DNA of 7,297 nucleotides from an uncultured Treponema sp. (lineage in GTDB: Bacteria > Spirochaetota > Spirochaetia > Treponematales > Treponemataceae): NCBI GenBank assembly GCA_905372205.1, contig CAJPOH010000042.1, forward strand, positions 1 through 7,297, in the 5' to 3' direction. Positions 1-6,870 of this stretch are shown here, in pieces. The notes under the pieces were generated by a model. That model saw only the letters and a list, made by a program, of their open reading frames with translations, made no database searches and had not been told where the DNA came from. The position numbers and the translations under genes are program-made. The stretch's first letter is position 1, and each line of letters starts with the position of its first letter.

Positions 1-2
1 GG

Positions 3-2120
3 TTTTTACGTACTGATGAAGTTGAAAAATATGTTTCAGGTATTTCTGCAATTCCAAGCGTTAGAAGGGAAATTAATAAAAAAATTCAAAAAGCATGTGA
101 AGGTTTAGATATTGTTAGCGAGGGACGTGATGCTACAACAGTGATTTTTCCAAATGCAGATGCGAAAATCTATCTTGATGCTGATGTTGAAACAAGAGCT
201 AAGAGGCGTTTTGAACAAGGCACTAGCTGTATGACTATTGAAGAAATCACTAAATCAATAGAAAAAAGAGATGAAAGTGATAGAAACAAAAAAGAAGGTA
301 GTTTGGTTAAAGCAACGGATGCTCTCTACTATGATACTTCACACTTGACTATAAAGGAAGTTTATGACATTATTATAAATACTTTACATGATAAAGGGTT
401 GTTTATGAAGAGAAAAGATGTAGCTACAGAAGCAAGGGTTTCAGATGAAAGTATTCAAGCATTAAAAAAAGAATATGATAATTTTGAAGCTCCTGAAGTT
501 GGGACGATAAAGGAAGGTCGTATTGTTGCCATCAGTGGTGGGACGGTGTTTGTTGATGTTGGTGGAAAGTCGGAAGGACATATACCATTAGAAGAATTTG
601 ATGAAGAGCCTAAAATTGATGAAAATGTTGATGTCTATATAATACGAACAGAAGGGAATAACGGTATTCTTGAAGTTTCTAAAAAGAAGGCTGATAAAGT
701 TAGGGTGCAACTGGCAATTGACGAAGCTTTTAAGAATGCTACTCCTATCGCTGGAACAATTGCTGAAGTTTCAAAATCGGGTTATAGGGTGAAATTAGGT
801 GCTGATATCACAGCTTTCTTGCCTATGAGCCAAGCCGACATGCAACGTGTTGAAGAGCCTGAATCTTTATTAAAGGAAAAATCTTACTTCTATATTGAGA
901 GAATGTCTTACAATAAAAAAACAGGTGAGTATAATATAGTTGTAAATAGGCGTAAATATCTTGAAGAAGTTGCAGAGAAGGCTCGCAATGAGTTTTTTAG
1001 CACTGCTCAGATTGGAGATACAGTTGAAGGTACTATTAAGAGCTTTACGAGTTTTGGTTGTTTTGTTGATTTGAATGGCTTTGATGGTTTGTTGCATGTT
1101 AACGATATGAGCTGGGGGCATGTAGCTCGTCCTCGTGATTTTGTTAAAAAAGGTGATAAGATTCAATTAAAAGTTATCCGTCTTGAGCCAGATACTAAGA
1201 GAATTAATCTTTCGTTAAAACATTTTACGCCAGATCCATGGCTTGACTTTGAAAATAAATTTAGTGTTAATGATGTGGTTACTGGTACTGTAACAAAGAT
1301 CACTGATTTTGGTGCATTTATTGAGCTTGCAGAGGGTATTGAAGGTTTAGCTCACATAAGCGAGTTTAGTTGGGTGAAAAAGATTAATAAACCTGAAGAT
1401 CTTTTGAGGATTGGGGACAAAGTTCAGTGTATGGTGTTGGGATATGATATACAAGCTGGGCGTGTTTCTTTAGGCTTAAAGCAAGTAACTGCAAACCCAT
1501 GGGATTCTATAGAAGAAAGATATCCTGTTGGAACAAGGCTTTCACGTGAAGTTGTAAAAATTACCAATGCTGGTGCATTCATTAAACTTGAAGAAGGAAT
1601 TGATGGTTTTTTGCATGTTGATGATATTTCATGGACAAAGAGAATTAAAAATCCTTCAAAAGAGTTGGAAGTTGGAAAAGAAATTGATGTAATTGTTATT
1701 GAGTGCAATGCAGAGAATAGACGTATTAAACTTGGTATTAAACAACTTACAGATGACCCATGGAAAGTTTTTGCTAATACTTATAAACCTGGTACTATTG
1801 TTGAAGGCGAGGTTACATCTATTACTGATTTTGGTCTTTTCTTAAAAGTACCTGGTGATATTGAAGGTCTAGTTCATAAGCAAAACCTTGTTGAAAATAA
1901 AGGAGATTCTCCAGATGAAGCTCTTGCCAAGTATAAAGTTGGAGATAAGATTAAAGCTGTAGTGATGGAAGTACATCCTAAGATGCAGAAAGCTACTTTC
2001 TCTGTGAAAGACTTAAAGAAGAAAGAACAACAAGCTGAGATTTCTAAGTATATGTCTAGTAGTCAGGAAGATGATGGGCCTTATACGCTTGGAGATTTGT
2101 TAAAAACAAAAAAATCTTAG
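3..2120 (+). CDS. cmk-rpsA: Cytidylate kinase / 30S ribosomal protein S1 fusion, 5' end outside window
   Basis: The frame is open from the left edge, so this is the last 705 codons of a longer gene; the GTG at 141 lies inside the kinase domain and is not the start. Residues 1-134 match the C-terminal part of CMP kinase (CMP/dCMP phosphorylation with ATP): AIPSVRREI, EGRDATTVIFPNA, KIYLDAD, and IEKRDESDRNK, which holds the Arg and Asp of the nucleotide-binding RDxxD motif. From residue 135 six S1 (OB-fold) RNA-binding domains follow at about 166-233, 247-321, 337-414, 419-500, 507-587 and 594-671; domains 3-5 end in (D/N)PW. Six domains equal the E. coli S1 count, so the ribosomal half is complete and should bind mRNA at the 30S subunit. 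Odd points are GRDATT where GRDMGT is usual, and Lys where an Arg commonly follows RDxxD. The fusion is known in Treponema (recall). The next gene starts 6 bases downstream. Confidence 0.96.
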   Translation, partial: FLRTDEVEKYVSGISAIPSVRREINKKIQKACEGLDIVSEGRDATTVIFPNADAKIYLDADVETRAKRRFEQGTSCMTIEEITKSIEKRDESDRNKKEGSLVKATDALYYDTSHLTIKEVYDIIINTLHDKGLFMKRKDVATEARVSDESIQALKKEYDNFEAPEVGTIKEGRIVAISGGTVFVDVGGKSEGHIPLEEFDEEPKIDENVDVYIIRTEGNNGILEVSKKKADKVRVQLAIDEAFKNATPIAGTIAEVSKSGYRVKLGADITAFLPMSQADMQRVEEPESLLKEKSYFYIERMSYNKKTGEYNIVVNRRKYLEEVAEKARNEFFSTAQIGDTVEGTIKSFTSFGCFVDLNGFDGLLHVNDMSWGHVARPRDFVKKGDKIQLKVIRLEPDTKRINLSLKHFTPDPWLDFENKFSVNDVVTGTVTKITDFGAFIELAEGIEGLAHISEFSWVKKINKPEDLLRIGDKVQCMVLGYDIQAGRVSLGLKQVTANPWDSIEERYPVGTRLSREVVKITNAGAFIKLEEGIDGFLHVDDISWTKRIKNPSKELEVGKEIDVIVIECNAENRRIKLGIKQLTDDPWKVFANTYKPGTIVEGEVTSITDFGLFLKVPGDIEGLVHKQNLVENKGDSPDEALAKYKVGDKIKAVVMEVHPKMQKATFSVKDLKKKEQQAEISKYMSSSQEDDGPYTLGDLLKTKKS
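393..407 (+). promoter_or_regulatory. Possible internal ribosome binding site and ATG for free S1
   Basis: AAAGGG at 393-398, a 6-base spacer and an in-frame ATG at 405-407 sit exactly at the kinase/S1 junction. Initiation here would give a 571-residue protein, close to the 557 residues of E. coli S1. The Shine-Dalgarno match is partial, so this is an inference from position and spacing. Confidence 0.4.
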
Positions 2121-2126
2121 GTTTTG

Positions 2127-3650
2127 ATGAATATTGAAGCAAATGAGGATTTAAACAAGAGGCGGTTTGATTCGTTGGTTCAGACAACCTTGCTTTTGAA
2201 TTCTGATTATGGTGATTTTAATGCATTGCTGAACACTATTGTCTTGCGAGCGATGAATGTGGTTTCTGGTGAGGCAGCTTCGTTGCTGATGGTGCAAGAT
2301 GATAAGAACAGCTTGAGGTTTGAGGTAGCTGTAGGTCCTAAGGGAGTGGAAGCTAAGAACATTGTTTTAGGGCTTACGGGTATAGCAGGTTGGGTTGTAA
2401 AAAATAATAAAAGCTTGGTTATCAATGATGTTCTGCACGATTCGAGGTTCGATCCTACTGTGCAGAAGGCTACTGGATATAAAAATAGAAACATGCTTGC
2501 TTGCCCTATGCGTGTGGGTGGGGACTGTGTTGGTGTTATTGAGGTTTTAAATAAGTCTGGCAATCAAGATTTTAATAATGATGATCTTGCAACACTAGAG
2601 CTTTTTGCTAGTCAGGCTGCTCTTTCTTACCATAATTCATATAAGTTTAGAAAATCTAATGAAGAAATCATAAATCTGCAAGATCAAGTAAAACAGGATA
2701 AAGGTTATCATACGATGATTGCAAAAAGTCCTGTGATGCTTGAACTTATTGAGTTTTGCAAAAAAATAGCTAGTTCTAATGCTTCCGTTTTGATTTTGGG
2801 AGAAAGTGGGGTTGGCAAAGAACTTATTGCAGAATTATTACACTTACACTCAGGGCGTGCTGATAAGCCTCTCGTGCGTGTTAATTGTGTTGCATTGCCA
2901 GAAGGTCTTCTGGAAAGCGAACTATTTGGGCATGTTAAAGGTGCTTTTACAGATGCCGTTTCAGATAGGGTTGGACGTTTTGAAGCAGCTAGTACGGGCA
3001 GTATTTTTTTGGATGAGATTGGAGAATTGCCACTTTCTTGTCAACCTAAACTATTGAGAGTTTTGCAGAATAAGGCTTTTGAGAGAGTTGGTTCGAGTAA
3101 GACTGTAGATGTTGATGTACGTGTTATTGTGGCTACCAATAGAGATTTAGCTACTTTGGTCAAAGAAGGAAAGTTTCGCTCTGATTTATATTATAGATTG
3201 AATGTTTTTCCTATTACTGTGCCACCTTTGCGTGAGAGGGTTGAGGATATATTAGAGCTTTCTAATTTTTTTCTTAAAAGATTTAGTAGAGAAGTGAAAA
3301 AAAACTTTTTGGGTTTTACTAATGGTGCCTTGGATAGTTTAGTAGCGTATAGATGGCCAGGTAATGTGAGGGAGCTGGAAAACGCTGTTGAAAGAGCTTG
3401 TGTTATAGGAAATCCACCTTATATCACTTCAGAAGATTTGTTTTTTGGTGTTCAGGATTTTACTCCAAAAGCTGATTACGTAATCAAGAACAAATCCTTA
3501 AAGGACGCTACGGAAGACTTTAAAAAGTTATACATACGAGATATGTTAAAACAAAATGCTGGTAATCGCACAGAAGTTGCAAAGATCCTTGACATTCAAA
3601 GGACATATTTGTCAAAATTGATAAAGGAACTCAGTATAGAGGAGTGTTAA
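2127..3650 (+). CDS. GAF-domain sigma-54-dependent transcriptional activator (bEBP)
   Basis: A 507-residue enhancer-binding protein that should remodel sigma-54 RNA polymerase using ATP. Order of domains: GAF sensor (about 15-170), short linker, AAA+ core (about 195-430), Fis-type helix-turn-helix (about 478-501). Visible motifs: Walker A GESGVGKE (225-232), sigma-54 contact loop GAFTDA (272-277, usual form GAFTGA), Walker B IFLDE (293-297), sensor I ATNRD (336-340), arginine-finger segment FRSDLYYRL (350-358), sensor II GNVRELEN (412-419). There is no phosphoacceptor receiver domain, so control is probably by a small ligand on GAF rather than by a histidine kinase; the ligand cannot be read here. 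I chose ATG 2127 over the TTG just before it because AGG (2119-2121), overlapping the rpsA stop, sits 5 bases upstream. The gene lies between rpsA and a TPR gene and is probably co-transcribed with both. No sigma-54 promoter was found in the window, so its targets are elsewhere. Confidence 0.95.
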   Translation: MNIEANEDLNKRRFDSLVQTTLLLNSDYGDFNALLNTIVLRAMNVVSGEAASLLMVQDDKNSLRFEVAVGPKGVEAKNIVLGLTGIAGWVVKNNKSLVINDVLHDSRFDPTVQKATGYKNRNMLACPMRVGGDCVGVIEVLNKSGNQDFNNDDLATLELFASQAALSYHNSYKFRKSNEEIINLQDQVKQDKGYHTMIAKSPVMLELIEFCKKIASSNASVLILGESGVGKELIAELLHLHSGRADKPLVRVNCVALPEGLLESELFGHVKGAFTDAVSDRVGRFEAASTGSIFLDEIGELPLSCQPKLLRVLQNKAFERVGSSKTVDVDVRVIVATNRDLATLVKEGKFRSDLYYRLNVFPITVPPLRERVEDILELSNFFLKRFSREVKKNFLGFTNGALDSLVAYRWPGNVRELENAVERACVIGNPPYITSEDLFFGVQDFTPKADYVIKNKSLKDATEDFKKLYIRDMLKQNAGNRTEVAKILDIQRTYLSKLIKELSIEEC

Positions 3651-3651
3651 A

Positions 3652-4452
3652 ATGGCTACAAAAAATGATGATGGAACATTGTTGTCGGATGCAGTTAATG
3701 ATTTCTTATCAAGAAATAGACGCATTATTTTAAGTGCTATTGCTGTTGTTGCAGTGGTTGTTGTTGGTGTGACTCTTTATTTTTCTTTTGCTAGTAAAAA
3801 GAGAACTGATGATTTAGCAAGTGTTGAACGTATTCTTTTTGATTTGAATAAAGAAAAAGAAAATATTGAAAAGAAACAGAAAGAAGAGGCAGAAGCTAAG
3901 AAAAAGGCTGAAGAAACCAATACGGATGTCATAGAGGTTGAAGAAGCAGGAGCTAATTCAGATGGCGAAGAAAAAACTGAAGAGGAAGAAAAATCTTCTC
4001 CTGAAATATTAGAAAAAGAAGATGGTGCTATTTTGGAACTTGAAAAACTAGCTACTTCGGCAACAGGTTATGCTTCTTATCTTGCATTTTATAATATTGC
4101 AGATATGTATTTTTCACGAAAGGATTATTCAAAAGCAAAAGACTATTATCTTAAAGCATACAACGTTTTGCCAAATAGTTATGTAGCAGGCGTTCTACTT
4201 TTTAATGTTGGCGTGTGTGTAGAAGAAATGAATGGAGAACTTATTGAAGCCCTTGAGTATTATGAAAAAGCTAGTAAGATTGAAGATTTTCCTGTCAAAC
4301 CTAGAGCAATGCTTAGTGTTGGACGTTTACAAGAAAAACTAGAAAAGTTTGATGACGCTATTGCCACATACACAGACCTTTTTGAAAAATATCCTGATAA
4401 TGAGTTTGCACTAATTGGAAAATCAAGGCTTATTGCACTTACTATAAAATAA
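3652..4452 (+). CDS. Single-pass membrane protein with C-terminal TPR repeats
   Basis: 266 residues. The N-terminus is hydrophilic, then basic RNRR (21-24) leads into one membrane segment (about 25-47, Val/Ile/Ala-rich), followed by KKR (49-51). There is no cleavage site, so it is an anchored protein, probably N-in with the bulk outside the cytoplasm. Residues 52-125 are a Lys/Glu-rich, coiled-coil-like linker ending in an acidic stretch. Residues about 140-255 hold roughly three TPR-like helix pairs (YNIADMYFSRKDYSKAKDYY, a second at 180-212, a third at 217-250), a protein-interaction scaffold. The layout resembles YfgM/TPR_21 proteins, which assist the Sec translocon, but this is similarity of architecture only. 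ATG 3652 is supported by AGAGGAG at 3638-3644 with 7 bases spacing, inside the end of the upstream gene; the stop of that gene is 1 base away, so translation is likely coupled. Confidence 0.9.
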   Translation: MATKNDDGTLLSDAVNDFLSRNRRIILSAIAVVAVVVVGVTLYFSFASKKRTDDLASVERILFDLNKEKENIEKKQKEEAEAKKKAEETNTDVIEVEEAGANSDGEEKTEEEEKSSPEILEKEDGAILELEKLATSATGYASYLAFYNIADMYFSRKDYSKAKDYYLKAYNVLPNSYVAGVLLFNVGVCVEEMNGELIEALEYYEKASKIEDFPVKPRAMLSVGRLQEKLEKFDDAIATYTDLFEKYPDNEFALIGKSRLIALTIK

Positions 4453-4462
4453 GGATATGTAA

Positions 4463-4499
4463 TTTTTTGACAAAACTTTATGTAAGTTTTGTCAAAAAA
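4463..4499. repeat. Perfect 16-bp inverted repeat, terminator position but no T-tract
   Basis: TTTTTTGACAAAACTT (4463-4478) pairs fully with 4484-4499 around a 5-base loop TATGT. It begins 10 bases after the TPR gene stop, where a terminator is expected. The T-run is on the 5' arm and the A-run on the 3' arm, the reverse of an intrinsic terminator, and this holds on both strands. It could end or protect the transcript by structure alone, or be a protein-binding palindrome. Confidence 0.8.
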
Positions 4500-4509
4500 A
4501 AGCTAAAAG

Positions 4510-4613
4510 ATTGCTTGGCTTGATTATGATAGCCACAGAGTATAGCTCAGGCAATAGCCTACTCTTAAATACAACTTCATTAATAAATTTCTTCTCATTA
4601 GATGGGCTAGGCT
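4510..4613 (+). other. Structured leader upstream of the 4651 gene
   Basis: ATTGCTTGGCT (4510-4520) pairs with AGCTCAGGCAAT (4544-4555) with one G-U pair and one bulge around a 23-base loop. The next bases, AGCCTA (4556-4561), pair with TAGGCT (4608-4613). The second stem ends 25 bases before the ribosome binding site of the next gene. I do not recognise a known riboswitch, and no clear promoter could be assigned in 4500-4640. Some of this pairing may be chance. Confidence 0.35.
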
Positions 4614-4650
4614 GTTTTGTCTTGGTGCAATTGGCTGGGGAGGGTAGAAG

Positions 4651-5523
4651 ATGAAAAAAATCTTTTTGTTCTTGTTTGCTATTATTTCTACATTTCTGAC
4701 TGCAGAGAAAAGACTTGGTGTTATGGCATTTGACGTTGTGGGTAATGCTGTGAGTGGGGATGAAGCACAGATAATAACGGAGCTTTATGTAACAGAGCTA
4801 GCAAGGATAGGTTGGATGGTTATACCTAGTAGTGCTAGTAAGTTTAATAAGGCACTGGGGGAACTTAAATTTCAGGTTAATGATTGGTCTGATGCTTCAA
4901 AAACTGCAAAGCTAGGCAGTGCAATGAATGTGGATGTAATAAGCACAGGAAAAATTATGAAGCTTGGAGCTAAGCTATATATTATTACAACGTTGATTGA
5001 AGCAAAAACTGCCGAAGTGCTTTCTAGTTCAAGAATGGAAGCAAAAAATGTTGGTGATATCCCTGATGTGTTGGCTGAGCTTGTTGAAGGTTTGGCAAAA
5101 AATAATACCCCACGAGTAATAAGTGGAAAGTATGAAGTAGGAGGTACTGGACCTGGTGGTGGCATAGTATTTCTTGCAGGAGATAGATGGTTTGAAGTAA
5201 GTGAGATATTAGGAACAGCAAAATCTATAGATGTTGCAAGAAAAATCTGTAGAGAATATCGTGGTGGGGGCTATGGCGATTGGCGTTTACCGTTGCCAGA
5301 TGAACTTTGGTTGCTTTATTTGGATTTTTATTACTCAGCAGTTTATCACCGCACTACAATACAAGATAGAAATACTTATTGGACTACTCTGCCCGTACCG
5401 GAGAGTTGTTCTACGTGGGTTATAGATTTCAGTAACGGTAAAAAACACTCATCGTATTATGAGAATGATGAGCCTATGTTTGCTGTTCGTGCTGTGAGAG
5501 CTTTTTATGTTTTAGAAGAATAA
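4651..5523 (+). CDS. Secreted protein: CsgG/LpoB-like domain joined to DUF1566-type domain
   Basis: 290 residues with a signal peptide MKKIFLFLFAIISTFLTA, probable cleavage after Ala18; there is no lipobox Cys, so it is likely a soluble or surface-associated exported protein. Residues about 20-150 look like the CsgG/TolB/LpoB-like fold common in spirochaetes: KRLGVMAFDVV, then a helix with ITELYVTELARIGWMVI, then MNVDVISTGKIMKLGAKLYI. After a hinge, residues 157-285 fit a DUF1566 (Lcl C-terminal) domain: KYEVGGTGPGGGIVFL, DVARKIC, GGYGDWRLPLPDEL, YWTT, a Trp-containing strand (STWVIDFSNGK) and the closing FAVRAVRAF. Such domains are thought to have a C-type-lectin-like fold and are often surface-exposed; the ligand is unknown. 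ATG 4651 follows GGAGG (4639-4643) with 7 bases spacing. It stands alone after a 198-base gap, so it is probably a separate transcription unit from the rpsA run. Domain names are from pattern recognition, not a search. Confidence 0.85.
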   Translation: MKKIFLFLFAIISTFLTAEKRLGVMAFDVVGNAVSGDEAQIITELYVTELARIGWMVIPSSASKFNKALGELKFQVNDWSDASKTAKLGSAMNVDVISTGKIMKLGAKLYIITTLIEAKTAEVLSSSRMEAKNVGDIPDVLAELVEGLAKNNTPRVISGKYEVGGTGPGGGIVFLAGDRWFEVSEILGTAKSIDVARKICREYRGGGYGDWRLPLPDELWLLYLDFYYSAVYHRTTIQDRNTYWTTLPVPESCSTWVIDFSNGKKHSSYYENDEPMFAVRAVRAFYVLEE

Positions 5524-5555
5524 TAAAATAATGATGAGAAGATGGCTATTTAACT

Positions 5556-5576
5556 ACAAACATAAAGTTTGTTTTT
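5556..5576 (+). terminator. Weak intrinsic-terminator-like hairpin
   Basis: ACAAAC (5556-5561), loop ATAAA, GTTTGT (5567-5572), then a T-run to 5576. The stem is only 6 bp with two G-C pairs, so strength is doubtful. It lies 33 bases after the stop of the 4651 gene. Confidence 0.45.
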
Positions 5577-5578
5577 CA

Positions 5579-5605
5579 TTGGAATAAAAAAGAGAGAACT
5601 ATACA
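5579..5605 (+). promoter_or_regulatory. Weak sigma-70-like promoter for the nuclease gene
   Basis: TTGGAA (5579-5584) and TATACA (5600-5605) each match 4 of 6 consensus bases, but the spacer is 15 bases, shorter than the preferred 17. The -10 candidate is covered by the dyad AACTAT/ATAGTT (5597-5602 and 5614-5619). Treated as a guess. Confidence 0.25.
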
Positions 5606-5636
5606 GCGAATTCATAGTTTCTTAGGAGGTTTACTA

Positions 5637-6683
5637 ATGAATTATTGGTTGCATAGAATTGCACATTTGCAAAATGTTTCACATCCATTGTTGGAAAAAG
5701 GTTATCTATCAATAGGATTTTCAGATTTTTGTGATGATGAGTTTTTTAAGCAAATTGCAAAAAACGAAAATTGGGATTACCTAGATAATAGTTTTAATGA
5801 ATGTTGGGGATATCTATCTAAAACAAGGTATAACCTGTGGCGATTTTTGGTAGAAATGAAGAGAGGAGACCTTGTGATAGTGCCAAAATGGGAGACTTTT
5901 TCTGTGTATGAAATTTGTGATGATATGCCAATTATGGTCACAGATAAAAATATTGATTTACCAACAACGGATTGGAATGGGAATAATATACAGCGAGATA
6001 CTGAAAGTTACCTATTAAAATTAGAAAATGAAATAGATTATCTTGATCTTGGATTTTTAAGAAAAATAAAAATTCTTTATGCAGATATTCCTAGAAACGG
6101 TTTTGCAGATTCAGCTTTAACCTCACGCATGAAAATTAGAAATACAAATGCTTGCATTTCTGAATTATCAGATAGTGTTCAAAAAGCAATTCAGCATTTT
6201 AAAAAAGATCAGCCAATCAATTTAAAAGCCGAAATTTTAAGTAGATCAACTGAAATATGGCATAACATAATACAGACAGAACTTACTCCTGATAAATATG
6301 AGAAACTTGTAAAATGGTATTTTGAAAAGATTGGAGCAACAGAATCTTATATTTCACCCAAAAATTATAAAGACAAAAGTGGGGATGTGGATGTAGTAGC
6401 GACTTTTGAAAGCATAAGGACAATTATAAATGTTCAAGTAAAGTTTTATAAGGGCGAAACATCTGATTGGGCTATAAATCAAATAAAAGATTTCGCAAAT
6501 TCAAAAGAAAATATGTCTGATGGCTACAGTCGACAATACTGGGTAATTTCTTCATCGGATAGTTTTTCACAAAAAAGTTGTAATTTGGCGAAAGAGAATA
6601 ATATACTGCTAGTAGATGGGAGACAATTTATACGAATGTTACTAGACGTAGGTCTTGAAACACTTGAAACTTTTGATGCTTAA
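5637..6683 (+). CDS. Mrr-like restriction endonuclease with separate N-terminal domain
   Basis: 348 residues. The C-terminal part (about 215-335) fits an Mrr-type PD-(D/E)xK nuclease: TPDKYEKLVKWYFEKIGA helix, GDVDVVA (249-255) with the catalytic Asp252, and strand INVQVKFYKG with Gln267 and Lys269, giving the D-x14-QxK form used by Mrr-like enzymes. The N-terminal 100 residues (WLHRIAH, LLEKGYLSIGFSDF, LWRFLVEMKRGDLVIVPKWETFSVYEI) form a distinct domain; the GDLVIVP strand pattern recalls PUA/EVE-like folds that read modified bases, but this is inference. Residues about 130-210 are a linker. The likely role is cleavage of foreign, perhaps modified, DNA (type IV-like), since no methylase is beside it. 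The start has a near-perfect ribosome site TAGGAGGT (5623-5630), 6 bases before ATG. Base composition is lower than in the rpsA run: 16/60 and 19/60 G+C in lines 5701-5760 and 6241-6300 against 21/60 and 29/60 at 1801-1860 and 2941-3000, consistent with acquisition by transfer. Confidence 0.87.
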   Translation: MNYWLHRIAHLQNVSHPLLEKGYLSIGFSDFCDDEFFKQIAKNENWDYLDNSFNECWGYLSKTRYNLWRFLVEMKRGDLVIVPKWETFSVYEICDDMPIMVTDKNIDLPTTDWNGNNIQRDTESYLLKLENEIDYLDLGFLRKIKILYADIPRNGFADSALTSRMKIRNTNACISELSDSVQKAIQHFKKDQPINLKAEILSRSTEIWHNIIQTELTPDKYEKLVKWYFEKIGATESYISPKNYKDKSGDVDVVATFESIRTIINVQVKFYKGETSDWAINQIKDFANSKENMSDGYSRQYWVISSSDSFSQKSCNLAKENNILLVDGRQFIRMLLDVGLETLETFDA

Positions 6684-6731
6684 AAGATTTTGTTTTAGCT
6701 TTTCTCTGATAAACTTCAAATACTTCAGTTA

Positions 6732-6791
6732 GATTTAAGGAGGCACTGATTAATTGTGAGTAGCGAATTAATCGCATGTCTCCCATAAATC
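6732..6791. repeat. 60-bp imperfect palindrome
   Basis: The left arm 6732-6755 begins GATTTAAGG and ends GATTAATT; the right arm 6766-6791 begins AATTAATC and ends ATAAATC. They pair along about 22 positions with a few mismatches and bulges, around a 10-base loop. The innermost 8 bp and the outermost 6 bp are perfect. It could be a folded RNA, a MITE-like remnant or a binding site. Confidence 0.65.
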
Positions 6792-6810
6792 CTTAATCTA
6801 TCTCTTCGAG

Positions 6811-6866
6811 CTTTTCAAGTCGATAAATTGCCATCTAACCGTAACTTATGGCAACTTGAGAAAAAG
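6811..6866. repeat. Two-part hairpin with perfect TTGCCAT/ATGGCAA core
   Basis: TTGCCAT (6828-6834) pairs with ATGGCAA (6848-6854) around 13 bases. Outside it, CTTTTCAAGT (6811-6820) pairs with ACTTGAGAAAAAG (6854-6866) with a bulge of about 7 bases on the left side. The arrangement is symmetrical enough to suggest a real fold. Confidence 0.5.
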
Positions 6867-6870
6867 ATGA

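Noticed and set aside
141..143. GTG as the start of the S1 fusion gene
   Set aside because: The frame stays open to the left edge and the upstream residues match cytidylate kinase (AIPSVRREI, EGRD), so the true start is outside the window.
4467..4472. TTGACA as a -35 box inside the 4463-4499 hairpin
   Set aside because: No -10-like hexamer lies 16-18 bases away on either strand; the hexamer is simply part of the palindrome.
4534..4562. tRNA-like TATAGCTCAGG segment
   Set aside because: It resembles a D-arm start, but there is no T-arm GTTCRA, no acceptor stem and no anticodon arm.
5121..5523. Variable region of a diversity-generating retroelement in the DUF1566-like domain
   Set aside because: The fold type fits known targets, but no template repeat, reverse transcriptase or second copy is in the window.
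6728..6839. Integron attC-like core pair GTTAGAT / ATCTAAC
   Set aside because: Both fit the GTTRRRY and RYYYAAC cores, but their order is GTT...AAC on either strand, opposite to a folded attC site. No integrase or cassette array is visible.
6849..6864. TGGCA as a sigma-54 promoter element
   Set aside because: The paired TTGC element at the required distance is missing.
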